Shown piece by piece: positions 46,501-54,846 of a DNA stretch of 64,000 bases (positions within the stretch are counted from its first letter, which is position 1; every line of letters starts with the position of its first letter). The position numbers were made by a program, and so were the translations under genes. Source of the stretch: Streptomyces acidiscabies. GTDB taxonomy: Bacteria; Actinomycetota; Actinomycetes; Streptomycetales; Streptomycetaceae. A model generated the notes under the pieces. That model saw nothing but the letters and a program-made list of their open reading frames with translations. It was not told the origin of the DNA and did not search any database. The stretch spans positions 2,542,001-2,606,000 of the forward strand of contig NZ_JAGJBY010000002.1 in assembly GCF_020010905.1 (NCBI RefSeq), given 5' to 3'.

Positions 46501-47621
46501 CCGTCGAGGTGGACCGGCCCGTCCCCCGCTCGGCCGCCACCGAGGCGGAGAAGCTGATCTGCGCGGTCTTCGCCGAGGTACTGGGCGTCGAGGACGTCGG
46601 CGCGGACGACGACTTCTTCGCCCTCGGCGGGCACTCCTTCCTCGCCACCCGGGCCGTCGCGCTGCTGCGCGAGCGGCTGGGGGCCGACCTGGGCGTACGC
46701 GACCTGTTCGAGGCCCCGACGCCGGCCGCGCTCGCCCGGGAGGCGGAGCGCAGCGGCACCCGGGACTCCTTCGCCCCCCTGCTGCCGCTGCGGACCACCG
46801 GCGACGACCGGCCGCTGTTCTGCGTGCACCCGGGCGGCGGGATGTCCTGGTGCTACGCGGGCCTGCTGACCCACCTGGACCCGGCCGTACCGGTCTACGG
46901 CCTCCAGGCCAGGGCGCTCAGCCGGCCGGGCGCGATGCCCGCCACTGTCGACGAGATGGCCGCGGACTACCTCCGGCAGATCCTGGACATCCAGCCGGAG
47001 GGCCCCTACCGGCTCCTCGGCTGGTCCTTCGGCGGCGTCATGAGCCACGCGCTCGCCGTGGAACTCCAGGCGCGCGGGCAGGAGGTGGAGCTGCTCGCCC
47101 TCGTGGACGCGTACCCGTCGCTCGCCGGCGAGGCGGACGAGGCCGACGAGGCGTCCGAGGCCGGGGCCCTGGAACAGGCCCTGCGGGAGCTGGAGGACCG
47201 GCTGATCGTCGACAACCTCACGGCCTCCCGGTTCGCCTTCGACACGGCCGAACTCACCACCGGCCGGGACGCCCTGATCGCGCGGTACCTGCGCTTCCTG
47301 GAGGAGAACCAGCATCCGCTCGCGGCGGTCGGCGAGCAGACCCTGCTGGCCATGAAGGACGTGTGGATCGGCAACAGCCGTCTGCTGGCGGCGCACCGGC
47401 CCGGCCGGTACGAGGGCGACATGCTGCTGTTCACCGCGACCCGGGTGCCGGAGCGGATCGCCGGCCGGGTCGGGGCGGACTCGTGGGCGCCGCATGTGAC
47501 CGGCGCCGTCGAGGACCACCCCGTGGACGCCGAGCACGAGCAGATGCTGACCGTGCCGGCGCACATCGCGGCCATCGGGGGAGTGCTCGCGGCGAAGCTG
47601 AAGGGAAGCTCGCCGTCCTGA
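40500..47621 (+). CDS. Non-ribosomal peptide synthetase 3, Gly-Pro modules and terminal thioesterase
   Basis: 2373 residues; the ATG overlaps the NRPS-2 stop (ATGA) and follows GGAGG by five bases. Domains: C 40520-41820 (NHHLLFDG, post-epimerase type), A 41880-43330 (DIVQLGVVWK, Gly-like), T, C 43600-44970 (HHIAVDA, last Gly of the motif replaced by Ala), A 45010-46510 (DVQLAAHVVK, one change from the common Pro code DVQLIAHVVK), T 46540-46750 (LGGHS), TE 46790-47600 with nucleophile motif GWSFGG. A final Pro followed by a TE is the ending of friulimicin- and laspartomycin-type synthetases, where the TE closes the ring. The linker before the first A is abnormal (see findings). Confidence 0.95.
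41886..44660 (+). repeat. Triplicated Gly A-T-C block, copy 3 (in NRPS-3)
   Basis: First A and T of NRPS-3 and the C that follows. It begins at the CCGGGTGTGTCGTTGCCGG boundary immediately after an atypical C-A linker. Confidence 0.75.
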
Positions 47622-47632
47622 GGCGGTGACCG

Positions 47633-49267
47633 TCAGCGGTCCCTGGGGCCGTCCGGCAGAACGTCCTTCGCGGTCAGGCGGTCGCCCGAGAAGCAGAGCC
47701 GGTACATGTCCACCTGGTCGAGGAGGTTGCCGTTCGACCGGTAGAACTCGCACCGGGTGCCGCGCGGCCGGGGGGCCGCCAGCAGGGCGTCGGACGGGTA
47801 GCGGTAGCTCTGGAGAGGGAGCAGGCGGGCGAACTCCGCCCGTTTCTGGCCCACTTGGATGGCCGAGTAGTCCGTCGGGTGCAGCACGCACGTCGCGAGC
47901 TGGTAGGCGAGGTACCCGGCGGACGGCAGGACCGTGAGGGCGAGCGCGGCCGGTGCGACGAACGCCACCACGAAGCGCAGCCGGACCTTGCGCCGCGCGT
48001 CGCCCATCCGGCGCGTCGACTCGGCCCCGGCCTCGGGCGGGGACTGCCGCGCGAGGTCCGTCCGCGCGCTGCTCACCCGGTCGGGCATCACGGCGGTCAC
48101 CCGGAACCCCCGCTCGAACGGTCCGGTGCTCAGGTCGCCGCCGAGCGCGCTCACCCGCTCCCGCAGCCCGGCGAGCCCCCGGTTCCCCGGCACCAGTCCG
48201 GGCAGCGGGCCCGCCGGCGGGGCCGAGTTGATGACCTCGACCTCGGTACGGCCGTCCTCGTGGGCGATCCGGACGTGGACGGCGCTGCCGGGGGCGTGTT
48301 TGGTCGCGTTCGTCAGCGACTCCTGCACGACCCGGTACACGGCGTGCTCGACGAGGGGCGAGAAGGAGGGGCTGCCGCCCTCCCGGACCAGGTCGACGGC
48401 GATGCCGGACGCGGTCGCCCGGGCGAGGAGTGCCTCCACGGACTCGACGGAGGAGTCCTTGACGCCGGTGTCGTCCGGGCCGTCGCGCAGCACCGTCACG
48501 GTCTCCCGGAGGTGGTCGACGGCCTCCGAGACGGCCTTGCGCAGCTCGGCCACGTCGTCGCGGTCCTGGTCGTTGAGGGTCGGCGACAGTTCGAGCGCGC
48601 CCGCCCGCAGCGCGATGAGGCTCAGGACGTGCCCGAGGGAGTCGTGCATGTCGGCGGCTATCCGGGTCCGCTCGCGGAGCCTGGCCTGCTCGGCGACGAA
48701 CCGCTGCTGCTCCTCCAGGGTCTGCGCCAGCCGCCAGCCGCCCGACACGAGGGCCCGCCGCGCCTGGAGGTAGCGGCCGACGAGCCACGGCACCAGCAGG
48801 GCCACGGGCAGCACGGTGACCGCGTAGAACCACCACACCGCACCGCGCCCGAGCACCGCGCACAGCGCGAGGTCGACGGCGAGGCACGAGGTGAGCACCA
48901 GCAGGGGCGCTCGTCCCACCTGGGTCCGCACCCCCATCAGGTACGTCAGCGCGGCCAGCGCCAGCGCGTAGGCGTTGGCCGGGCTGGACTCGTCGGCGAG
49001 CCCCACCGCGCACAGCGCGTTGCCGGCGAACACCGCGGCGCTCGGCCATCTGCGGCTGCCCGGAATCGCCACCGCCAGCACCAGGAGGGGCAGCACCAGG
49101 TCCAGCACCACCGAGGGGTTCAGCGCCGACCAGAACGCCCACCCGCCCGCACCGGCGAGCGCCAGCCACAGCGCCCCGTCCCACAACAGCGCTCTTCCGG
49201 ACGTCGGTAACGGCCTCGGCACGTCCAGCCGGACGCTCTCTTCCTCGGGTCCCCCATGCTTCGTCAT
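47633..49267 (-). CDS. Two-component sensor histidine kinase with C-terminal membrane/extracytoplasmic extension
   Basis: 544 residues from the ATG at 49267. The N-terminal 165 residues hold about five or six membrane helices; then a HisKA_3 dimerisation domain (RTRIAADMHDSLGHVLSL, His near residue 205) and a HATPase domain (ESLTNATKHAPGS, GNRGLAGLRERV). This is the NarL-partner class, matching the response regulator at 15054-15737. Unusually, about 100 residues follow the ATPase domain: a hydrophobic segment (VVAFVAPAALALTVLPSAGY) and a hydrophilic tail of about 80 residues with two cysteines that should lie outside the membrane. The gene is convergent with NRPS-3, only 11 bases from its end. 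Confidence 0.9.
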   Translation of the reverse strand: MTKHGGPEEESVRLDVPRPLPTSGRALLWDGALWLALAGAGGWAFWSALNPSVVLDLVLPLLVLAVAIPGSRRWPSAAVFAGNALCAVGLADESSPANAYALALAALTYLMGVRTQVGRAPLLVLTSCLAVDLALCAVLGRGAVWWFYAVTVLPVALLVPWLVGRYLQARRALVSGGWRLAQTLEEQQRFVAEQARLRERTRIAADMHDSLGHVLSLIALRAGALELSPTLNDQDRDDVAELRKAVSEAVDHLRETVTVLRDGPDDTGVKDSSVESVEALLARATASGIAVDLVREGGSPSFSPLVEHAVYRVVQESLTNATKHAPGSAVHVRIAHEDGRTEVEVINSAPPAGPLPGLVPGNRGLAGLRERVSALGGDLSTGPFERGFRVTAVMPDRVSSARTDLARQSPPEAGAESTRRMGDARRKVRLRFVVAFVAPAALALTVLPSAGYLAYQLATCVLHPTDYSAIQVGQKRAEFARLLPLQSYRYPSDALLAAPRPRGTRCEFYRSNGNLLDQVDMYRLCFSGDRLTAKDVLPDGPRDR

Positions 49268-49365
49268 CCGGCCGACCCTACCGAACCCCCGGGCCCGCTC
49301 CGTACCCCCGGACGGCCCCGCCGATCCGCCAGTGAGCTGGCACTTTGCGAGAGGGATACAGCTCG

Positions 49366-49395
49366 TTGACACCGATCGCGGTCCGTTGGCACCGT
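49366..49395 (+). promoter_or_regulatory. Possible promoter of the threonine kinase gene
   Basis: A perfect -35 (TTGACA, 49366-49371) with a weak -10 (CACCGT, 49390-49395) at 18-base spacing, about 90 bases ahead of the kinase start. The 225-base gap also must carry the histidine kinase promoter, which I cannot place. Confidence 0.35.
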
Positions 49396-49492
49396 TGGGC
49401 CGGGGCAGCGCCTCCCGCACTGTTCGCCCAGCGGAATCCGTGAGCTCGGGATTGCTGCGAACGTTCCGCTTCCACGCGACTGGGGTTCAGAG

Positions 49493-50434
49493 TTGGCACT
49501 TTCCCTGAATGCTCCCGCAGACGGCTCCGCGCTGCGGCACGCCGGGCCGCCCGGCCCGGGCACGACCGGCGTCAGCACGGCGTTCGGCACCTTCGGCGAA
49601 CTGCTCCAAGGCGTCCTGCCGGGCCCCGACGGCGACTTCCTGGTGACGCTGCCCATCGCGCGCTGGACCGTGGCCACCTTCCGCACCGACCCGCACTCCA
49701 CGACGGTCCGGGTGGTGCCGGAGCACAAGCGCAAGGCGGCCCGCCTGGTGTCGATGATCATGGCGGAACTGCCGGTCCCCCTGGGGGGCCTCCTCACCCT
49801 GGACAGCACCCTGCCCGAGGGCAAGGGGCTCGCCAGCTCCTCCGCCGACCTGGTCGCCACCGCCCGCGCCGCCGGCAACGCCCTCGGCATCCCGATGCCG
49901 CCGCGCCGCATCGAGTCGTACCTCGGCCGCATCGAGCCGACCGACGGCGTCCTCTACGACAGCGTCGTCGCCTACCACCACCGCCGGGTCCGACTGCGCC
50001 AGGTGCTCGGCTCGTTGCCGCCCATGACCGTCGTCGGCGTCGACGAGGGGGGCACCGTCGACACCGTCGAGTTCAACCGGATCCCCAAACCGTTCACCAC
50101 GGCGCAGCACCGCGAGTACGCGCGCCTCCTGGACCGCCTCGCGGACGCCGTACGGGACGGCGACCTGCGGACGGTGGGCGCCGTCGCCACCCGCAGCGCG
50201 GTGCTGAACCAGGCGCTGCGCCCCAAGCGGACCCTGGAGCGGATGACCGCGATCTGCGAGGAGGCCGGCGGCCTCGGCGTCGTGGCCGCGCACAGCGGGA
50301 CCTCGCTCGGCATCCTGATCGACGACGCCGATCCGGACCGGCCGCGCAAGATCGTGCGGGCCGTCCAGGCGTGCTCCGCCCTGGCGGGGAACGTGACCAC
50401 CTACCGGACACTGAGCTTCGGACCGGACCGATGA
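49493..50434 (+). CDS. GHMP-family L-threonine kinase (PduX/PacT-like)
   Basis: 313 residues of the GHMP kinase superfamily: N-terminal GTFGELLQG and the ATP loop LPEGKGLASSSADLVATA match the PduX type that makes O-phospho-L-threonine, and the C-terminal GVVAAHSGTSLGIL loop is present. The likely start is TTG 49493 with GGGG upstream. PduX itself serves cobalamin, but in uridyl peptide clusters (PacT) a related kinase is proposed to activate threonine for 2,3-diaminobutyrate synthesis. The partner enzymes of that route (a cysteine-synthase-like and an argininosuccinate-lyase-like protein) are not in this window. I infer a role in making a diamino acid for the A-less module. Confidence 0.82.
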   Translation: MALSLNAPADGSALRHAGPPGPGTTGVSTAFGTFGELLQGVLPGPDGDFLVTLPIARWTVATFRTDPHSTTVRVVPEHKRKAARLVSMIMAELPVPLGGLLTLDSTLPEGKGLASSSADLVATARAAGNALGIPMPPRRIESYLGRIEPTDGVLYDSVVAYHHRRVRLRQVLGSLPPMTVVGVDEGGTVDTVEFNRIPKPFTTAQHREYARLLDRLADAVRDGDLRTVGAVATRSAVLNQALRPKRTLERMTAICEEAGGLGVVAAHSGTSLGILIDDADPDRPRKIVRAVQACSALAGNVTTYRTLSFGPDR

Positions 50435-50443
50435 GGCCGCAAC

Positions 50444-50471
50444 GGGCGGCGGGGCGCCGGCCCCACCGCCC
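50444..50471. terminator. Terminator between convergent kinase and dioxygenase genes
   Basis: GGGCGGCGGGGC (50444-50455) pairs with GCCCCACCGCCC (50460-50471), one mismatch, with a four-base loop. Confidence 0.65.
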
Positions 50472-50484
50472 GGCTCCGCGCGGG

Positions 50485-51420
50485 CTATCCGGGCAGCCTG
50501 GGCAGCGGGTCCCCCAGCGCCACCACCAGCTCGCGCGCACCGCTGTAGGGGGCGCGGCTGTGCGCGGTGCCGATGTTGTCCACCAGCAGCAGGTCGCCGT
50601 CGCGCAACGGGACGTCGACCGCGTGCCGGTCGTACGTCGCGTTGACGGCTTCGACGGTGGCGGGGTCCAGCGGTGTCCCGTCGCCGAGGAACGTCGTGAA
50701 CGGCAGGCCCTCGGGGCCGAACTCGCCCACCAGGTACGCGCGGATCGCCGGGTCCATCGTCCACTCGTTGAGGAAGGCGATCTGGTTGAACCAGCAGCGC
50801 CGTCCCGTGAGCGGGTGCTTCACCACGGCCGGCAGTGTCTGACGGGTCTGGAGAGCGCCGCCCGGCAGGCGCCGGAACTCGATGCCGTGGGTGGCGCAGT
50901 ACCGCTCCACGGCCTGCGGGTCGGCCGTGCCGAACGCGTCGGCCGAGGAGGGGCCCACCAACTGGTCGTAGCTGCGGACCAGTTGCCAGCCCTCCCGCTC
51001 GAAGGGCTCGACGATGCCGGCCGGCAGGGAGTCGAGCACCTTCGCTGCGTCGGCCACCGACACGACGCCACCGGAAGCGCTCGCCTTCAGGCAGGAGAAC
51101 ACCAGCCACTGCGGGTACCGAGGGGCGCTGCTCAGCTCGTGGTGCATGCACATGGGCTGGTCGGCGGGCCACTCCGACGACGAGTACACCCCGCCCGGCA
51201 GCGCCTTGCGGGGCGCGAACCCCTCCACCTCGGTCATCAGCTCCGAGGTGAGCGCACGGCTCGCCGCGGCGGCGTCCGCGTGACTCGACATCCGCAGCCC
51301 CCGCACCAGAACCGCGCCCTGCTCCAAAGCGGCCGACCGCAGTGCGTCCGCATTCTCGCGGAGCCATTCGGGACCTTCGGTGGCCGCCTCGACGACAGGA
51401 ATCTCATTAACGCCAGACAT
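50485..51420 (-). CDS. SyrP/TauD-type Fe(II)/2-oxoglutarate dioxygenase 2
   Basis: 311 residues, same family as the enzyme at 10939-11898 but clearly diverged. Iron ligands are His93-x-Glu95 (MHHELS) and distal His287 (GTAHSRAP). ASASGGVVSVADAAKVLDSL corresponds to the GGET.L.D.R.V segment of SyrP-like enzymes, with the usual GGET replaced by GGVV. A likely substrate is carrier-bound Asp or another NRPS residue. Two such enzymes could hydroxylate two positions, for example the two acidic residues of NRPS-2; this is inference. The ribosome site (GGAAGGA) is rather far from the ATG. Confidence 0.88.
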   Translation of the reverse strand: MSGVNEIPVVEAATEGPEWLRENADALRSAALEQGAVLVRGLRMSSHADAAAASRALTSELMTEVEGFAPRKALPGGVYSSSEWPADQPMCMHHELSSAPRYPQWLVFSCLKASASGGVVSVADAAKVLDSLPAGIVEPFEREGWQLVRSYDQLVGPSSADAFGTADPQAVERYCATHGIEFRRLPGGALQTRQTLPAVVKHPLTGRRCWFNQIAFLNEWTMDPAIRAYLVGEFGPEGLPFTTFLGDGTPLDPATVEAVNATYDRHAVDVPLRDGDLLLVDNIGTAHSRAPYSGARELVVALGDPLPRLPG

Positions 51421-51573
51421 CGTGCGCTGGTCCTTCCACTGTATTCACGAGGATACGAACGCTGACATCACACAACACCGTCCGCCGAAAGCGGAAGCCT
51501 TTCACTCAGGCACGATTGTCGCTGTAAGCAGGCCGGTCCGCAGCAATACCGGCTGCCCGCACGAGGAGTACGC

Positions 51574-52404
51574 ATGCCCGAAATCATCCGCGACGGATTC
51601 AGGTTGACCTACCAGGAAACCGGAAACGGCGTACCCGTGGTTCTCGTCATGGGAACCGGCGGCAGCGGAAGAGCGTGGCACCTGCATCAGGTGCCCGCGC
51701 TGGCCGCGGCGGGACACCGGGTCGTCACCTTCGACAACCGGGGTGTCTCCCCGTCCGACGGCAGCCCGCCCGGTTTCACCGTGGCCGACATGGCGGCCGA
51801 TGTGGCCGCGCTGATCGAGCACCTCGGCATCGGTCCGTGCGCGGTCGTCGGCACCTCGCTCGGCGCCCGCATCGCCGCCGAACTGGCGCTCGCGCGCCCG
51901 GAGCTGGTGAGCAGGCTCGTCCTCATGGCGGCCCGGGGCCGCAGCGACGCCATGAGTACGGCGCTGACGCGCGCCGAACGCGAACTGGAGGACCTCGGCA
52001 TCGAACTGCCGCCCCGCTACCGGGCGGTGGTGCAGGTGCTCCAGCAGCTCTCGCGGCGGAGCCTCGCGGACGACCGGCGGACCACGGACTGGCTGGAGGT
52101 CTTCGAACTGTCCACGGCGGCCGAGTCGACGGTACGGGCCCAGCGCGGGCTCTACCCCATGCCGGACCGGCTCCCCGCGTACCGGGACATCCGGGCGCCC
52201 AGCCACGTCGTCTCCTTCTCCGACGACGTCCTGGCCCCGCCCTCGGCCGGCCGTGAGATCGCCGCGGCCATCCCCGGCGCCACGTTCGAGGTCGTCGACG
52301 GCTGCGGACACATCGGCTACCTGGAGCACCCGGACACGGTGAACCGCACCCTGCTGGCGGCGCTGCGCCCGGCACGCGAACCCGGCGTGCCCGCCCCGGT
52401 GTGA
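51574..52404 (+). CDS. Alpha/beta-hydrolase fold protein
   Basis: 276 residues with oxyanion region VMGTGGSG, nucleophile elbow GTSLGAR, an acidic residue in SFSDDVLAP, and catalytic His in GCGHIGYLEHP. GAGGAG lies seven bases before the ATG. The cap region (about residues 130-200) suits a small-molecule esterase or epoxide-hydrolase-like enzyme. It is not of the type II thioesterase (TycF-like) sequence type. It may hydrolyse a cluster intermediate; the true substrate cannot be read from the sequence. It is divergent from dioxygenase 2 across a 153-base gap that probably holds both promoters. Confidence 0.82.
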   Translation: MPEIIRDGFRLTYQETGNGVPVVLVMGTGGSGRAWHLHQVPALAAAGHRVVTFDNRGVSPSDGSPPGFTVADMAADVAALIEHLGIGPCAVVGTSLGARIAAELALARPELVSRLVLMAARGRSDAMSTALTRAERELEDLGIELPPRYRAVVQVLQQLSRRSLADDRRTTDWLEVFELSTAAESTVRAQRGLYPMPDRLPAYRDIRAPSHVVSFSDDVLAPPSAGREIAAAIPGATFEVVDGCGHIGYLEHPDTVNRTLLAALRPAREPGVPAPV

Positions 52405-52414
52405 CGGCGACGCC

Positions 52415-52445
52415 GGCAGCGGCCGGAAGCGCTCCGGCCGCTGCC
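52415..52445. terminator. Terminator between convergent hydrolase and panD genes
   Basis: GGCAGCGGCCGGA (52415-52427) pairs perfectly with TCCGGCCGCTGCC (52433-52445) around a five-base loop. Confidence 0.75.
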
Positions 52446-52455
52446 CCGCGCCGCC

Positions 52456-52872
52456 CTAGCCGTCGGCCACGTCCCCGCGCCGCAGCTCGGAACCGGCCGG
52501 CACACCGGCGGGGTCCGAACCCAGGCCGGCCACCCTGTTCTCCCCGTCCACGAACACGACCCGGGGCTCCAGCTTCGCCGCGTCCTCGTCCGTCACCATC
52601 GCGTAGGCGATGACGATGACGAGGTCACCCGGACTGATCAGCCGGGCCGCCGCACCGTTGATTCCTATGACCCCCGAATTCCGGGGTCCTTCGATGACAT
52701 AGGTGGAAAGACGCGCGCCATTGTCGATGTCGACGATGTCGACGCGCTCTCCCGGGAGCAGGTCTGCGGAATCCATCAGGTCGGCATCGATGGTGAGCGA
52801 TCCGACATAGTGCAGATCCGCCTGGGTCACGGTCGCCCGATGGATCTTCGACTTCATCATGGTTCGATACAT
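52456..52872 (-). CDS. panD: Aspartate 1-decarboxylase
   Basis: 138 residues. MYRTMMKSKIHRATVTQADL and HYVGSLTIDADLMD match PanD throughout; the self-cleavage site is Gly24-Ser25, whose Ser becomes the pyruvoyl cofactor. The ATG at 52872 is chosen because AGGGA lies nine bases ahead and the N-terminus then matches other PanD proteins. NGAAARLISPGDLVIVIAYA is the conserved second half. The enzyme turns L-aspartate into beta-alanine, normally for pantothenate and CoA. A copy between a cluster hydrolase and a DDAH-like gene may raise beta-alanine or phosphopantetheine supply, or supply beta-alanine itself; no A domain in the window looks beta-alanine specific. Confidence 0.93.
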   Translation of the reverse strand: MYRTMMKSKIHRATVTQADLHYVGSLTIDADLMDSADLLPGERVDIVDIDNGARLSTYVIEGPRNSGVIGINGAAARLISPGDLVIVIAYAMVTDEDAAKLEPRVVFVDGENRVAGLGSDPAGVPAGSELRRGDVADG

Positions 52873-52990
52873 GTTTCTCATTCCCTGGTAGGTCTGTGCA
52901 GGGTAATAGTTTTCAGTGCCACTTCCTACCCCGGCCCGATACTCCGAATCCCGGAATCCCAAAATCCCCTATTCTCCGAAGGGTAAAGAC

Positions 52991-53815
52991 ATGCCAGAAA
53001 CCAGCCCGCGTACGGCGGCCCCGCGCCGACTGCTGATGTGCCCGCCCAGCCACTTCGACGTCACCTACTCCATCAACCCGTGGATGGAACCGGAGAAGCC
53101 GGTCGACGGCGGCCTCGCCCTCGCCCAGTGGGAGCGGCTGCGCAGCCTCTACCGCGACCTGGGGCACACGGTGGAGGTCGTCCGGCCGGTGGCCGGGCTG
53201 CCCGACATGGTCTTCGCGGCCAACGGCGCCACGGTCGTGGACGGGCGGGTGCTCGGCGCCCGCTTCCGGCACGAGGAACGCACCGCCGAGGGCCCGCTGT
53301 ACCTGTCCTGGCTGCGCGCGAACGGCTTCCCCGAGACGCACTGGCCCGAGCACATCAACGAGGGGGAGGGCGACTACCTCCTCGTCGGCCGCCGGCTCCT
53401 GGCGGGCACCGGGTTCCGCACCGACCCGCGCTCGCACGCCGAGGCCCAGGAGTACTTCGGCATACCGGTCACCGGACTGACCCTGGTCGACCCGCGCTTC
53501 TACCACCTCGACACCGCGCTCGCCGTCCTCGCCGACGACGAGGTCATGTACTACCCCGAGGCGTTCTCCCCGGGCAGCCGCGCCGTCCTGCGGGAACTGT
53601 TCCCGGGCGCGCTCCTCGCCACGGCCGAGGACGCCGGGGTCTTCGGTCTCAACGCCTTCAGCGACGGCCGCCACGTGCTGCTGCCCCAGTCCGCGACAGG
53701 GCTCATGGCCGGGCTCAGACAGCGCGGCTTCGAACCGATCGGAGTCGACCTCACCGAACTCCTCAAGGCCGGCGGCAGCGTCAAGTGCTGCACGCTCGAA
53801 CTGCGGGAAGGGTGA
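52991..53815 (+). CDS. Dimethylargininase/arginine-deiminase superfamily protein (DDAH-like)
   Basis: 274 residues, ATG after GAAGGG. Family landmarks: LLMCPPSHFDVTYSINPWM at the N-terminus, PDMVFAANGATV, GEGDYLLVG, and C-terminal GGSVKCCTLEL with the catalytic Cys at 266 or 267. Members hydrolyse the guanidino group of arginine or methylated arginines to citrulline, or transfer amidino groups. In other Streptomyces such genes often serve arginine or ornithine metabolism, so this may be a housekeeping gene at the cluster edge. Its substrate and membership of the cluster are open. Confidence 0.82.
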   Translation: MPETSPRTAAPRRLLMCPPSHFDVTYSINPWMEPEKPVDGGLALAQWERLRSLYRDLGHTVEVVRPVAGLPDMVFAANGATVVDGRVLGARFRHEERTAEGPLYLSWLRANGFPETHWPEHINEGEGDYLLVGRRLLAGTGFRTDPRSHAEAQEYFGIPVTGLTLVDPRFYHLDTALAVLADDEVMYYPEAFSPGSRAVLRELFPGALLATAEDAGVFGLNAFSDGRHVLLPQSATGLMAGLRQRGFEPIGVDLTELLKAGGSVKCCTLELREG

Positions 53816-53827
53816 CCCACGGGGGAC

Positions 53828-53854
53828 CGGGGCCCTGACGAAAGTCGGGGCCCG
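53828..53854. promoter_or_regulatory. Second copy of the TGACGAAAGT dyad, ahead of the acyltransferase gene
   Basis: CGGGGCCC and GGGGCCCG flank TGACGAAAGTC. The inner part, CCCTGACGAAAGTCGGGG, equals the dyad at 15771-15788 except for one base. A possible -10 (TACCTT) lies at 53859-53864. It may bind the same response regulator. Confidence 0.5.
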
Positions 53855-53996
53855 CGCCTACCTTCGACCCCTTCACCCGTTCCCCCGACCGCTCCTACGG
53901 TCCTTGTCGAGGGGCCGACGCCCCCGCCGGGCGCCCGCAACCGCCCGGCGCGACCAGGCAAGTTCCGTGCGTCCACCCAAGGGGAGAACGGCACCC

Positions 53997-54743
53997 ATGC
54001 CCTCGACAGCCGCGACATCGGTCAAGAGCAACTACGTCACCTCCATCGCCGACACCGAGGAGCAGATCCGGGCCGCCCAGCGACTGCGCTACCGCGTCCT
54101 GGCCGACGAGTTGGGCATCCGCCTCGACACACCGCTGAGCGGCCACGACGTGGACGGCTTCGACGAGCCGGCCGACCACCTCATCGTCACCGACACCACC
54201 ACGGACGACGTCGTCGGCACCTACCGGCTCCTGCCCCCGGGGCGGGCCGAAGTCTCCTACGCCGACACCGAGTTCGACCTGAGCGGCCTGCGCGAGCTGC
54301 GCCCCTCGACGGTCGAGGCGGGCCGGGCCTGCGTCCACCCGGACCACCGCCGGGGCGCCGTCGTCGGCCTGCTGTGGGCCGGCCTGGCCCGCTACGCCCT
54401 GCTCTCCGGCCGGCGCTACCTGGCGGGCTGCGCCTCCGTACCGCTGGCCGACGGCGGCCGTGCGGCCTCCAGCGCATGGCTGCTCGGCGCCGCCCGGTAC
54501 GCCGCTCCCGCCGCGTACCGGGTCCACCCGCGCCGGCCGTGGACGCCACGGCGCCCCGGCGCGGGCACACCCGACTCCACCCTGCTGCCCCCGCTGCTGC
54601 GCGGCTACCTCCGCCTCGGCGCCTGGGTGTGCGGACCCCCGGCCCACGACCCGGAGTTCGACGTCGCCGACTTCTTCGTCCTGCTCGACATGGAACGGCT
54701 GGACGACCGGCACCGCCGCTACTTCCTCCGGGAGACGCGGTGA
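53997..54743 (+). CDS. GNAT-type N-acyltransferase (OlsB-like)
   Basis: 248 residues, ATG nine bases after GGGGAG. RAAQRLRYRVLADELGI, VVGTYRLLPPG and VEAGRACVHPDHRRG match the acyl-ACP-dependent N-acyltransferases such as OlsB, which acylate ornithine in ornithine-lipid synthesis. Preceded by a dyad that also occurs near the response regulator. It could make a polar lipid in the membrane or, less likely, acylate a cluster amino acid. It is taken as the first gene outside the cluster, but the shared motif leaves this open. Confidence 0.75.
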   Translation: MPSTAATSVKSNYVTSIADTEEQIRAAQRLRYRVLADELGIRLDTPLSGHDVDGFDEPADHLIVTDTTTDDVVGTYRLLPPGRAEVSYADTEFDLSGLRELRPSTVEAGRACVHPDHRRGAVVGLLWAGLARYALLSGRRYLAGCASVPLADGGRAASSAWLLGAARYAAPAAYRVHPRRPWTPRRPGAGTPDSTLLPPLLRGYLRLGAWVCGPPAHDPEFDVADFFVLLDMERLDDRHRRYFLRETR

Positions 54744-54846
54744 GTTCGCGGTTCCGCGGGCGTGATGCGGTGATACGGAGGGGAGAGCGCGCGGAGTTGG
54801 AGGGGGCCGTGGCCCGCGTGGCGCGTGGGGCGGTTAGCGTGGAGCG

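Noticed and set aside
49268..49420. Longer histidine kinase starting at 49420
   Set aside because: The extra 51 residues are not conserved-looking and precede a natural ATG at 49267; no ribosome site supports them.
49338..49502. Direct repeat TGGCACTTT at 49338 and 49494
   Set aside because: Only nine bases, 156 bases apart, one copy overlapping a start codon; could easily be chance.
50485..51420. Taurine dioxygenase for sulfur supply
   Set aside because: The His-x-Glu iron site and SyrP-like segments, plus the cluster setting, favour an amino acid hydroxylase.
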